Source: a virus. Taken from it: a DNA stretch of 24,111 nucleotides. The notes beneath the pieces are model-generated. The model had not been told where the DNA came from. It ran no database searches and was given only the letters and a program-made list of their open reading frames with translations. A program made the translations under genes and the position numbers. Below are positions 13,125-22,000 of the stretch, piece after piece. Where the stretch lies: positions 1 to 24,111 of the IMG/VR virus record IMGVR_UViG_3300033153_001873; one strand, written 5' to 3'. How positions within the stretch are numbered: the stretch's first letter is position 1; each line of letters starts with the position of its first letter.

Positions 13125-13715
13125 ATGGAGATGAATCCGACCACCCCAGTCCGTGTCAAGTCGAACGAGGACGAAGAGTTCAAGTTCAAGTTCGAGCGTG
13201 AGACCTACGTCCTTGGACCGAACGCTGAGGTGTTCTGGCCGTGGAACGTGGCATGTCATCTGTTGGGTGACCCGACACTCAAGAACGAGCCTGCGTTCGC
13301 CAACGCCGATTACGTCCGTAAGCACGCCCAGAACATGTTGGGTGGCGGCAAGCGGATCGGTTCTGGTGGCGTGCTCCACAACCCCATCTCGTGGGATAAG
13401 TGGGAGCCGGTCAAGCCTTCCATCGACGTGTTCTCCATGGACGGCACCCAGATCCTGATGGCGTACCAGACGCCTCACAACGCTGAGACGTTCACCACCG
13501 GGTACACCGAGTCGGACATGAAGGTCAAGATCGCCCAGCTTGAACAACAGATGCAGAACATGAAGATGTCGATGGAGCAGGACGGAACCCCGTTCGTAGC
13601 TACCGAGTCTTCAGCTGGCGAGGATCAGGTCACGACGATGGAGGAGTTGCCCGAAGATGGCGGACCCAAGACTCGACCCCGACGACGTACTCCGCAGGCT
13701 CCAGCTAGCTCGTAA
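13125..13715 (+). CDS. hypothetical protein, possible head or connector component
   Basis: In this 196-residue protein the N-terminal 100 residues look like a mixed alpha/beta domain (EEFKFKFERETYVLGPNAEVFWPWNVACHLLG is the core, with conserved-looking Trp and Pro). Residues about 125-150 form a Met/Gln-rich amphipathic helix (MKVKIAQLEQQMQNMKMSM), and the last 45 residues are acidic then basic and probably disordered. Its place just after the capsid operon suggests a head or connector accessory protein, but I do not recognise the family. The ATG at 13125 is chosen from the promoter spacing; an in-frame ATG at 13131 is an alternative. Its 3' end overlaps the next gene by 59 bases. Confidence 0.75.
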   Translation: MEMNPTTPVRVKSNEDEEFKFKFERETYVLGPNAEVFWPWNVACHLLGDPTLKNEPAFANADYVRKHAQNMLGGGKRIGSGGVLHNPISWDKWEPVKPSIDVFSMDGTQILMAYQTPHNAETFTTGYTESDMKVKIAQLEQQMQNMKMSMEQDGTPFVATESSAGEDQVTTMEELPEDGGPKTRPRRRTPQAPASS

Positions 13716-13932
13716 AGACCGGGCTGAGATCGAGATCCAGTATCACGACGCTCGGATCAACGGCTTTCTCAACGCCCGTGCAGAGGGCGCTAAGACGGTC
13801 AAGGAGATGGAGTTCTACGGGGACTACCATGCTCTGAACCTTCACCCAGAGCTGATTCATGCCCGTGTAGTGGTAGCATCGTTGGAAGACGAACTGAGAG
13901 TGGCATGCCTTCCGACAACCTCGAATGGGTAG
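13657..13932 (+). CDS. small helical hypothetical protein
   Basis: This 91-residue protein is nearly all helical (DPDDVLRRLQLARKDRAEIEIQY, then a short GFLNARAEGAKTVKEMEFY segment, then HPELIHARVVVASLEDELRVA), like a two- or three-helix bundle. It overlaps the preceding gene by 59 bases and the nozzle-like gene by 28, in different frames. GGAGGAG (13640-13646) upstream supports an independent start. Third-position GC in its non-overlapping part fits coding. Possible roles are a small connector or a chaperone for its large neighbour; no family recognised. Confidence 0.65.
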   Translation: MADPRLDPDDVLRRLQLARKDRAEIEIQYHDARINGFLNARAEGAKTVKEMEFYGDYHALNLHPELIHARVVVASLEDELRVACLPTTSNG

Positions 13933-15962
13933 ACATAACTGACTTCTCGCCGGGGCTGTACGAGCCTCTGAACCGGCGTGACACCACCGTGAAGGCGACT
14001 AACGCCCCTGATGGTGCAGCAGACGCAGCGTACACGTACGGCTGTCGTAGCGCCCCTGACGGGGGTCTGGTGGGGTTGCCCAAGGCAATACGTGTTGTGC
14101 AGCTGGATTCCAGCAACGAGCACACCTACCGGGATGGGGCACAGCAGGCATCGGGGTACGTGTACTGCCCGCCTCCCACCGACCCGGCAGTTGCTGACTC
14201 CCGACTCATGGACTTCGACCTTCAGCAGGTTGAAGAGAACTACCAGCGTCCCATGTGGAACGACATCTCCGAGACGTGGACATGGCCGTACCCATCGAAC
14301 CCGAACACTGTGCTGGACCAGAGTCTGATCCAAGGCAACATGGTGTTCGCTGCGTGGCAGATGTACGGGGATGATGACTCACAGGACGACGTGGCGTTTG
14401 AGGTTCTCGTCAACCGCTCCTCCAACCTTGAGTACAAGGGCACGCAGTGGAAGCTGTGGCATGTGCATGACGGGGCTACAGCTGGGAGCGTGTACGAGGC
14501 TGCGAACCTTGCCACGTACTGGCATAAGGTGACTGACACTTGGTACTTCGAGGGTCAGGTCATGGATCCGTCACAGAAGCGGTACGGGTACGTTGAGATC
14601 GGAAGTATCCGTGGTTTGCGTGAGTCCACGTCCGCGTCGTTCCCCGGCTGGAAGTACGGCCAGCAGGTGTTCTGGGGTATCTACGACAACTTCTCTGACC
14701 TTGAGACCGACCAGATCTCATGGCAGACCGAGTACATCCAGAACGGGATCAACGTCCCGGCTGTGCATGGTGGCGGAATGGTCACCTGTGGTTCAGACAA
14801 CCTGACGCAGGAGAACTGGCCGGACAACCCGAACCCCACTAACTACATGGTGATCCGTGACATGCAGCAGTGGTCTGACTCACTGCTCACCACTGGTGTG
14901 AACCACGGTGGACGACTCATGTTCGCTGCCGCCCCGACCATCCTGTCAGGCTGGAGCTACGAGACTGGGGCGTCGAACAAGAACCTGTACAAGCAGAACT
15001 ACGCTGCTGCGGGTCGCAACATCTATGACGCTTCGGGCAACCTTGGTTCGCTCAACAACATGCAGCTGCATTACACCAAGATCCGATCCAACATGTATCG
15101 GGAAACTGGTACTGAGGACGGTAACGCCCCGGTGGCTCTGCCGTTCCCGAAGAACACGAAGGTGAACGCTCTGGCGTCACTGGACGCAGCACGCCTCCTC
15201 GCCCTCTCTACGACCGCTGGAGCGTGCCTGATGGAAGGCACGGTGGGTACAGCTCAGGGCACGATGCTCCCGTCTGTGGAGCCTACGTGGGGTTTCACAC
15301 CGCATCCCGTGAACATCAACGGTGGACTGGTCTACGGGTCGAAGTCCGGCCTGTGGTTGTGGGAGGGGGAAGACAGCTCCAAGCTGATCTCCCCGCAGCT
15401 CCACGGAAAGTTCTGGATGACCGATGAGTTTGACACGAATGACACCTACCAGCCTGCTGCGCCCCGTGGCCGAATGGCTTACCGTGCTCCTTACCTCTTT
15501 GCTCCAAACGGGTGGGTGTACGACACGGAACAGGGTGGATGGTGGAAGCTGTCAGACAACGAGTCGGAGAAACTCACCCACTGGCGCATCGACGAGCAGG
15601 GGAACGCTTGGGGAGCACGAGCAACCCAAGACCAGTCCTCGAAGTCCCAGCCCCTCGCCATCTCACGCACACACTCAGTTGAGATTCGAGAGATTTCAAT
15701 GACAATCCAGACGGAAGCAGACTTCCTTGTGGCTGCCGTCTCCATCTCATCCGGCGACACGGAGCTGTGGAACTCCAACTTCTTGAACGTCGCACAGTTC
15801 AACAGCGGCTACCCCGAACAGGTGTACCTGCCGTGCCACGCCATAGGTGACAACCTTCAGATCTCCATGCTGTTCCAAGGCGATGCGCCAGTCAAGGTGT
15901 CCCGCCTGTCATTCGCTTGGAAGCAGGAGCACCACCTGCGCCAGCATCCGAATGAGGCGTAA
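13905..15962 (+). CDS. tail nozzle-like protein (beta-propeller type)
   Basis: This 685-residue protein begins with an EWVDITDFSPGLYEP motif, like the start of nozzle or stabilisation proteins of short-tailed phages. It contains repeated blade-like strands rich in Trp, Tyr and Gly (for example GGLVYGSKSGLWLWEGEDSS, RMAYRAPYLFAPNGWVYD and GGWWKLSDNESEKLTHWRID). This suits the beta-propeller core of nozzles such as T7 gp12 (about 790 residues). Such a protein caps the portal-adaptor tube and retains DNA. It could instead be another large hub or fiber-like virion protein; no single decisive motif is present. Its start overlaps the preceding gene by 28 bases, with GAGAG 7 bases upstream. The stop is part of TAATG. 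Confidence 0.6.
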   Translation: MPSDNLEWVDITDFSPGLYEPLNRRDTTVKATNAPDGAADAAYTYGCRSAPDGGLVGLPKAIRVVQLDSSNEHTYRDGAQQASGYVYCPPPTDPAVADSRLMDFDLQQVEENYQRPMWNDISETWTWPYPSNPNTVLDQSLIQGNMVFAAWQMYGDDDSQDDVAFEVLVNRSSNLEYKGTQWKLWHVHDGATAGSVYEAANLATYWHKVTDTWYFEGQVMDPSQKRYGYVEIGSIRGLRESTSASFPGWKYGQQVFWGIYDNFSDLETDQISWQTEYIQNGINVPAVHGGGMVTCGSDNLTQENWPDNPNPTNYMVIRDMQQWSDSLLTTGVNHGGRLMFAAAPTILSGWSYETGASNKNLYKQNYAAAGRNIYDASGNLGSLNNMQLHYTKIRSNMYRETGTEDGNAPVALPFPKNTKVNALASLDAARLLALSTTAGACLMEGTVGTAQGTMLPSVEPTWGFTPHPVNINGGLVYGSKSGLWLWEGEDSSKLISPQLHGKFWMTDEFDTNDTYQPAAPRGRMAYRAPYLFAPNGWVYDTEQGGWWKLSDNESEKLTHWRIDEQGNAWGARATQDQSSKSQPLAISRTHSVEIREISMTIQTEADFLVAAVSISSGDTELWNSNFLNVAQFNSGYPEQVYLPCHAIGDNLQISMLFQGDAPVKVSRLSFAWKQEHHLRQHPNEA

Positions 15963-16753
15963 TGCCAGTTGATGTCAACCAGCAGGTATCGACCCGTATC
16001 GAAGCGGAGTTCAAGGCCAAGTACCCGCAGGCTGCCCGGAGTATCGAAAGGCTCGGCACCAAGTACAACGGGCAGCTGCGCCCCACTTCGTACGGGCAGA
16101 CATACGCTGCTCCCACCAGTGACTACAACAACCTCCCGACATGGGATCTGTTGGGGACCAGTAGCGGGGCAGCGACATACCCTGCACCTATCTGGCATTC
16201 AGGGCAGCATGGCCAGACCATGCAAGTCCTGTCCCGGTTCATCTTCATCAAGGAACACGCACACACCGATGTCCGCATTGACTTCGGTGGGCGTGTCAAG
16301 AACAACGTGTTGGGTATTAACCAGCCATCCGAATGGGCGCACACAACTGAATGGTTCTGCCAGATCACTGATGTCGGGGACTACAAAGGTGACTGTGACC
16401 CGGACAACGGTTCTGGCAAGACTGGCTGGTACATGGGCAGGCAGTCCCATATGTTGCCCGAAGTTGTTGGCGCTTCCTACACCGTGAGCGACTTCTCGAT
16501 ACAGAGGTACTTCCCGATCGACCCTAATGCCAACATCAATACGCAGGGAGCTGCCCCAGATTTCCGTATCCATCCGGGGGTGTACGGGGTTGAGTTGTGG
16601 ACGAGAGTGTGGTCGAACTACACCAATGTTCAGGTAGAAGTGGACCGTACCCGCATGTACCTGTCCGAAGTGGCCCCTGTCCCACCCGAATACGACACCC
16701 AAATCTCATGGGATGCCATCGGATGGACCAAGCCCAACGTGATGATTCCTTGA
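15962..16753 (+). CDS. beta-sandwich virion protein
   Basis: This is a 263-residue protein. The N-terminal 25 residues look helical (VNQQVSTRIEAEFKAKYPQAARSI is the region). The remainder alternates strands: QVLSRFIFIKEH, DVRIDFGGRVKN, a Trp-rich segment, then VYGVELWTRVWSN and VQVEVDRTRMYLSEVA, the last pair being typical of a jelly-roll sandwich. An internal DPDNGSGKTGW loop resembles a P-loop by chance but has no supporting motifs. It is coupled to the nozzle-like gene (TAATG) and probably forms part of the tail complex, perhaps a fiber or carbohydrate-binding subunit. Function unproven. Confidence 0.65.
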   Translation: MPVDVNQQVSTRIEAEFKAKYPQAARSIERLGTKYNGQLRPTSYGQTYAAPTSDYNNLPTWDLLGTSSGAATYPAPIWHSGQHGQTMQVLSRFIFIKEHAHTDVRIDFGGRVKNNVLGINQPSEWAHTTEWFCQITDVGDYKGDCDPDNGSGKTGWYMGRQSHMLPEVVGASYTVSDFSIQRYFPIDPNANINTQGAAPDFRIHPGVYGVELWTRVWSNYTNVQVEVDRTRMYLSEVAPVPPEYDTQISWDAIGWTKPNVMIP

Positions 16754-16755
16754 GT

Positions 16756-16761
16756 TAGAAT
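16756..16761 (+). promoter_or_regulatory. -10 hexamer TAGAAT, predicted leaderless start of the adaptor gene
   Basis: TAGAAT is one mismatch from TATAAT and ends 6 bases before the ATG at 16768. The 14-base gap between genes has no good Shine-Dalgarno (GAGTGG adjoins the ATG). It is the best match to the consensus -10 among the nine sites. Confidence 0.5.
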
Positions 16762-16767
16762 GAGTGG

Positions 16768-17616
16768 ATGCAGCTTCAGGAACTCCGCTCTCAGCTTCGT
16801 GACCGTCTGAACGAGCAGACCCCTGCTGCGTGGACGGATGCTGAGCTTGATACGTGGCTGAATGAAGCTGTGCGAGATATCAGTATCCGCACGGAATGCA
16901 ACATGTACAGGTCTGAGGTGATTGTGCCTGAGAACGTGTACCTGATTCAGTTCCCGCCGATCACCGCCGAGTACTACACCATCTCTGAATCCGGTTCGAT
17001 TATCGGTAGCCACGACTCCACCGACATCCAAGCTGTGCGGATCAGCAGGTGTGCGTGGGTGGACGACACCGCTTCGACGTTCAGTACTGTCCCTGACGGC
17101 GGCACCCTGTCAATCACCTCCGCTTCCGCCACCGACCCGTTCCTCAACAACTACGACGACGAGTACCAGAATCAGGAATACCCCATGGAGTACCGGGGTA
17201 TCAACACGATGGACTCGATGAAGGGGTCAGGCCAGCAGACCTCGAACGGCATCCCCACGTTCTACTCCACATGGGGTCAGTCGGGGAACATCAAGATCGT
17301 CCTGTACCCCAAGCCTTCCGACACCGGCCACCTCCGCATCTACTTCTACGGCACCCCTGCTCCCATGTCTGACGACACGGATGAAGACGGGTTGCCTCGT
17401 GGCTGGGAATCACTCATCCTCGCCTACGCCCAGTACCGTGCCCAGATGCGGGACGGCAACCAGATGTGGACCGCTGCGAAGGGTGACTACGAGCAGCTGA
17501 TCGCTGACTACGAGGCACAGTTCAAGAGGCTGACTGATGCCAATGAACCCCTGTTCACCGACGCCTTCTGGCACGGCATGAACGACTACAACCAAGCCTA
17601 CGATGGGTGGTACTGA
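16768..17616 (+). CDS. head-tail adaptor (tail tubular A / gp4-like)
   Basis: This 282-residue protein has the two halves expected of adaptor proteins. The N-terminal helices (residues 1-45) carry LQELRSQLRDRLNE and the WTDAELDTWLNEAVRDI motif, which is widespread in phage adaptors. A beta-rich middle follows, then a C-terminal helical pair near residues 208-255 (PRGWESLILAYAQYRAQM and YEQLIADYEAQFKRL). The adaptor binds the portal and extends the channel toward the nozzle (T7 gp11 and P22 gp4 are functional parallels). It comes after the nozzle-like gene rather than before it, unlike the T7 order. The next gene starts on its stop (TGATG). Confidence 0.78.
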   Translation: MQLQELRSQLRDRLNEQTPAAWTDAELDTWLNEAVRDISIRTECNMYRSEVIVPENVYLIQFPPITAEYYTISESGSIIGSHDSTDIQAVRISRCAWVDDTASTFSTVPDGGTLSITSASATDPFLNNYDDEYQNQEYPMEYRGINTMDSMKGSGQQTSNGIPTFYSTWGQSGNIKIVLYPKPSDTGHLRIYFYGTPAPMSDDTDEDGLPRGWESLILAYAQYRAQMRDGNQMWTAAKGDYEQLIADYEAQFKRLTDANEPLFTDAFWHGMNDYNQAYDGWY

Positions 17617-19022
17617 TGGCTGGCTGGAATCTTGGTGGCGGCGGAACGACTTGGGGTTTCCCCAACCCGTTTGCCGGACAGAGGACCAGTGGCTCTGCGC
17701 CGATCAATGGTGGCACCACTGCTAGCTACGAGTGGGTAGACCCGCATGGCGGTCAGCCCAATGAACCCGGCTATGGCTATGACGGTCAGGCCAATCAGGA
17801 CTGGGCGAACACCGAACGTCAGAACCTTGCCGACAACATGCCTTCAGGCAGGTACGGCTCCCCCGCCCCTTCGCCCAGCAACAGGAGCGTCTATGACAGG
17901 CCCATTCCGGGGCTGGATCCGACACTTCAGATGTTCGCCCAGCATGACGAGAACTCGCTGTTCAAGCAGTGGTTTGATGGTTTGAATGGGTACAACGACG
18001 TTGGGTTGGAGAGTCAGAGGCGGCAGGCGCATGAGGCTGCGGCACTGAGAAGGAGGCTCGCCAACTCATCTTCCACCCTGTCCGGCAACCTTGCGGGGCT
18101 GGATGAGTCGCTGCTGTTCAACATGTTGAACATGGACAACAAGGCGTACGACGTAAACGTGGGCGACATCAACGCCATGAAGAAGTCGTTGCTAGAGGGA
18201 TTGGGGTTTCGCAATGACGCCAGAAATACTCAGCGGGCTTACTATGGCTCGAAGAAAAGTGAGGCAAGGACCGCTCTCGAATCCGCATTGGCTGGCTCCG
18301 ATGAAGACCGGGAGGCTGGCGAACATGTACGCAGTGCGAATGACGACCAGCTCCTTGACGCCTTCTCCGGTCGTGGCATGGCACTCTCTCGGGGATTTGA
18401 GCAGGCTCGTTGGCGCAATAACCAGCAGCACGATGACCTTCTTAAGTCCATCGCCCGTCGCGACACAAACACTCGTAACGATTACCAGTCAACTCTCACC
18501 GACATTCGCAACGCGCTTGACAAGATCAAGCACGCCCAGACTCAAGACACTCACGATTGGCGGGAGAATAACCGAGGATTCGATACGGATCTCACACGCC
18601 TTTCTCAGGATAAGGAACGTGGAGGGTTCAAGTTCATGCACGGTGTTGCGGCTGCGAGAGAACGAAAAGCTGCTGCTGAGCGAGAAAAGAATCTGGCAAG
18701 CATGCAAATGGCGTTGGCGAAGAGGCAAGCTGATGCGGCAATGGCTCAGGCGCAAGCAGAGACGCAAGCAGAGACTCGACGCAACTCATTCATAACTGCT
18801 GCCAACCAGCAGATGGCTTGGGACCAGAACAAGCACACGTTCTACAACGCCATGACGAACGACGATATCAAGGACCAGATGGCTGCCGCTTGGCAGAATG
18901 GCAACACCCAGCTGTTCAACGAGATGAAGTTCATGGGGGCAACCAGAGGACTGTGGGGTGGCAGCACGCCATCTTCGGGGTCATCCGGGGGTGGCTACCG
19001 AGGCGTGTGGGGTGGCCTCTGA
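17616..19022 (+). CDS. internal virion / ejection-type protein, 468 residues
   Basis: This protein is Gly-rich at both ends (AGWNLGGGGTTWGF at the start, SSGSSGGGYRGVWGGL at the end) and almost entirely helical between. A charged middle (about residues 120-340) leads into an Ala/Gln/Lys/Glu coiled coil (about 345-392). By position after the adaptor and before a giant protein, it parallels the internal proteins of T7 (gp14 to gp16), which leave the capsid and form a conduit for DNA. No enzymatic motif is seen. ATG 17616 is chosen over GTG 17607: it makes the TGATG junction, with GGGTGG (17605-17610) 5 bases upstream. An alternative is a tail-length or assembly protein. Confidence 0.6.
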   Translation: MAGWNLGGGGTTWGFPNPFAGQRTSGSAPINGGTTASYEWVDPHGGQPNEPGYGYDGQANQDWANTERQNLADNMPSGRYGSPAPSPSNRSVYDRPIPGLDPTLQMFAQHDENSLFKQWFDGLNGYNDVGLESQRRQAHEAAALRRRLANSSSTLSGNLAGLDESLLFNMLNMDNKAYDVNVGDINAMKKSLLEGLGFRNDARNTQRAYYGSKKSEARTALESALAGSDEDREAGEHVRSANDDQLLDAFSGRGMALSRGFEQARWRNNQQHDDLLKSIARRDTNTRNDYQSTLTDIRNALDKIKHAQTQDTHDWRENNRGFDTDLTRLSQDKERGGFKFMHGVAAARERKAAAEREKNLASMQMALAKRQADAAMAQAQAETQAETRRNSFITAANQQMAWDQNKHTFYNAMTNDDIKDQMAAAWQNGNTQLFNEMKFMGATRGLWGGSTPSSGSSGGGYRGVWGGL

Positions 19023-19027
19023 TCCCC

Positions 19028-19033
19028 TAGACT
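19028..19033 (+). promoter_or_regulatory. -10 hexamer TAGACT, predicted leaderless start
   Basis: TAGACT ends 6 bases before the ATG at 19040; the spacer is GGGGCG. It is identical in sequence and spacing to the site before the esterase-domain gene (7013-7018). The GGGG could also act as a very close Shine-Dalgarno. Confidence 0.45.
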
Positions 19034-19039
19034 GGGGCG

Positions 19040-22000
19040 ATGGCTAAGGACGCATTCGATGAACTCGGCCCCAGCATTGAGCTGCGTGGGGACAAGGGCT
19101 ACCGCATTGGCAAGATCATTGACGACCTCCTTGCCGGGGCTATCGACGACACGGAAGACGTAGCCAAAGCCCTTGCGAACACAGGCATCGAGCTGTCTCC
19201 CACCATGGACTCCATGGCTGAGAACGTGGACGGCTGGATCCTTGAGTTCAAGGATGAGAAGCAGTTGCAGGAAGCGTTCGATGTCCTGCTGGATAACCAG
19301 TCGAAGCTCCCCGCTGTCAACTCAACGAACAAGGGTGGCAAGACTGGGTTCGCTGCTGCGTTCAAGGACGCCACCACCCCTGCGCTGAGGAAGGCTGGGA
19401 TCGAACTGTCTGATGGGGCGATGACCCACAATCAGGCCAAGAAGTTTGTTAACGACCTCATCAAGGAAGGGTTCGAGGCTTCCCAGAAGAACTACGGCTT
19501 CGACCCCAACACCATCACCGCGCTGGGTAAAACCCCCGGCGTTGACTCCGTTGAGTCTCTGCTCCCTGATGCGACGAAGGATCAGCTGGCCCGCATCGTC
19601 CAGACCCGCAAAGCCCCCAGCGCCCAACTTCGTGCAGACATCCTCACCACCATCGACGAGGCGTTGGACAAGAAGACCAAGCCGACACGTCCCAAGGGCC
19701 AGTCCGCTCCGATGGTGCCGGACACAGAGAAGCTCGCTGCTGAGAAGGCCAGCACTGATGAGCTGCTCGCTAGGCAGGCGACCGAGGCTGACAATGCTGC
19801 GACAAGGAAAGCCGTAGGGGAGTTTGACTCCAAGACGGCATCGCTACTCGACGGGGCAGGTGAACAGAAGGCCCTGCCCCGTCGAGCCACGGTCAGGCCC
19901 GAGGATCGCAAGCTCAGGGCGACGCAGGCATCGCTGGCTGACGACAAGATCGTTGACGCAGCCGAGTACGACTCACCCACACATAAGAGGTTCGACGCAC
20001 GGCTGGATGAGAAGGGACGCCTCCCCGGTGACCCTGCGTTCAAGGGACGCCAGAGTGTTGGCCCCCGCTTCACCGACATCATTGACGACCTCATCACCCG
20101 CAGCCCCGAAGGTGGGCGCTACGTGGTGGACATGGAAGGGTTGCAGGAACTGCTGGATGCCGGGGATGAGAAGTCGAACCAGCGTCTGATAAACGAGATC
20201 GGTAAGCGTGTTGACTTCCCGTACGACACCCCAGACATGGACGCCAACCCGGAGCTGTACAAGCAGGTCGTTGATGGCGAAGGGAACGTCAGCAACAGGC
20301 TGATCGGACAGGCAGGGGATGAGATTCCTGAGCACTTCAGGACTTACAAGCTGCCTTCCACCGAACCGGACCCCACCATCGAAACCCCCGCATCAATCCA
20401 AGAGTCCATTGACGCTGGTGTGAAGAAGCAAGCTCCGGTCATGGATGCCGTCAAGCGGTTCGCCCCTGACGCCTACTCCGACTGGGAGAAGATCCAGAAC
20501 CTGTCCCCTGCCGAACGCAAGTACGCAGTGGCGAGCTTCGACGCCAAGCATGGTGAGCAGGTCAACCGGCTGATCGGCAAGCTGTCCGGCAAGTACTTCC
20601 CCGGCTCTGCTTCTTCCGCAGGCCAGTTGGAGATGCTTCCCCTGTCCGGTCAGATGCTGCGAGGCAACACTTCGTACACTGCAATGTCTCGTCTGATGGA
20701 AGAGGCAGCGAACCTCAACCCTGAGGTCGCCTCTCTGGCCGACCAGTACTCCCGTGTGGACGGTTCAGGCAACGCCGCCCCTGTGACACCCGAGCAGCGG
20801 GAAGCCTCACAGAACGCAGCACAGAAGCGTTACGACAAGCTCGACGCTTTCGATGAAAGGAACGCAGGTAAAGCTGTGGCTCAGAACCCGAAGACCGCTC
20901 GTGCAGTAACCCCTCTCACCAACCGTCACTTCGGCCCTGACATGCTGGCAAGAGAAGCGTTGGAGAAGCTGGAGAGGGGCGAATCCCTCAACCGTGTAGA
21001 CCACTACATGATTGAACAGCAGTACGCCGATTGGATCGAAGACGCAGGGAGTACTGAAGAGGTCCGGGCGCTTGAAGCCGAGTTCATTGACGTTGAGGAC
21101 AAGATCAAGGCTGATCGGTTCTTCAACGGCACGCCCGGTGAAGAGGCAGTTGCGGTCGAGCGTGGCGTGCAGACAGGTTCCGGTCGCTACACCCACAAGA
21201 AGGGTGACCCCGCCTACGTCAGCAAGGGCGGTAAGGAACTTGAGAAGATGGCTGCCAACGGTGACGTTGGGGCACAGGACGAGATCGACCGTCGCGCTGG
21301 CAACAAGGCTGCGAAGAAGGGTGCAGGAGAGGCGGCTGCCGCCGCCGAAACCACCCCCCCCGCCAAGGGTGTGAGCGGTGTTGAAGAGCCTCTCGACACC
21401 CCTGAGAACCCGCTCGACAACTCACGTCACGGTTCTGACGGTAGGCGACTGAGGGCGAAGTTCAACCCTGAAGCTGCCGCTGACGCAGCCGAAGCTGACT
21501 ACCTGAACCGTGGCTTCGTTGACGAAGACATGGGTGCGATTGCACGAGCAGACGAGATGGGTGTCGAGTTGCCTGACCCTCGTGGTGCTGCCAGTGCGAC
21601 AGGAGAAGCCCCAGCTGCAACCCTGCTGGACGAGGTGGCTGGTGCAGGTCAGCTCGGTACTGAAGAGATGGCAGAGATCGACGAGCTGGTCAAGGCGGGG
21701 ATGATAAGTCCCGAGGCTGGCGATGAGTTGAAGACGAAGATCAAGGCTGTTATCGACGATCCGAACATTGACACGAACGTGACTCCTCGGGGTGTGCCTG
21801 CCGGTGTGAAGCAGGATCCCGGCTTGGAGTTCGGTCAGCGTGCTGCCGCTGCTGCTGGACCTGATGGTCCCCCTCCCGGTGGTGGTGGTGGTGGCGGTGG
21901 TGGTGGTGGCATCAGTGGAGAAGCACCCCCCACTCTGCTGGAAGAAGGACCGGGCCTCGGACGCCACGGCGACCAGTTCCTTGACTCTCGTGGCATGGGT

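Noticed and set aside
11295-13547. A 750-codon open frame on the minus strand opposite scaffold, capsid and decoration genes
   Set aside because: It lies across three well-supported plus-strand genes, the terminator and a promoter. Its translation is Arg/Val/His-rich without domains, as expected from the mirror of strong GC3 bias.
13642-13715. Programmed frameshift joining the 196- and 91-residue genes (tail-chaperone style)
   Set aside because: The shift would be +1, no clear slippery heptamer is visible, and the second gene has its own ATG with GGAGGAG upstream. No tail-tube or tape-measure context supports a chaperone pair.
16414-16437. A P-loop-like GSGKTG in the 263-residue beta-sandwich protein
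   Set aside because: The preceding residues do not form a Walker A strand, no Walker B follows, and the protein is beta-sandwich in character.
17607-17615. GTG start for the 468-residue protein
   Set aside because: The ATG at 17616 is 5 bases after GGGTGG and gives the standard TGATG overlap.
21877-21912. GGT/GGC tandem repeat as a CRISPR or regulatory repeat
   Set aside because: It is in frame in the 1417-residue gene and encodes a poly-Gly linker. There are no spacers or palindromic units.
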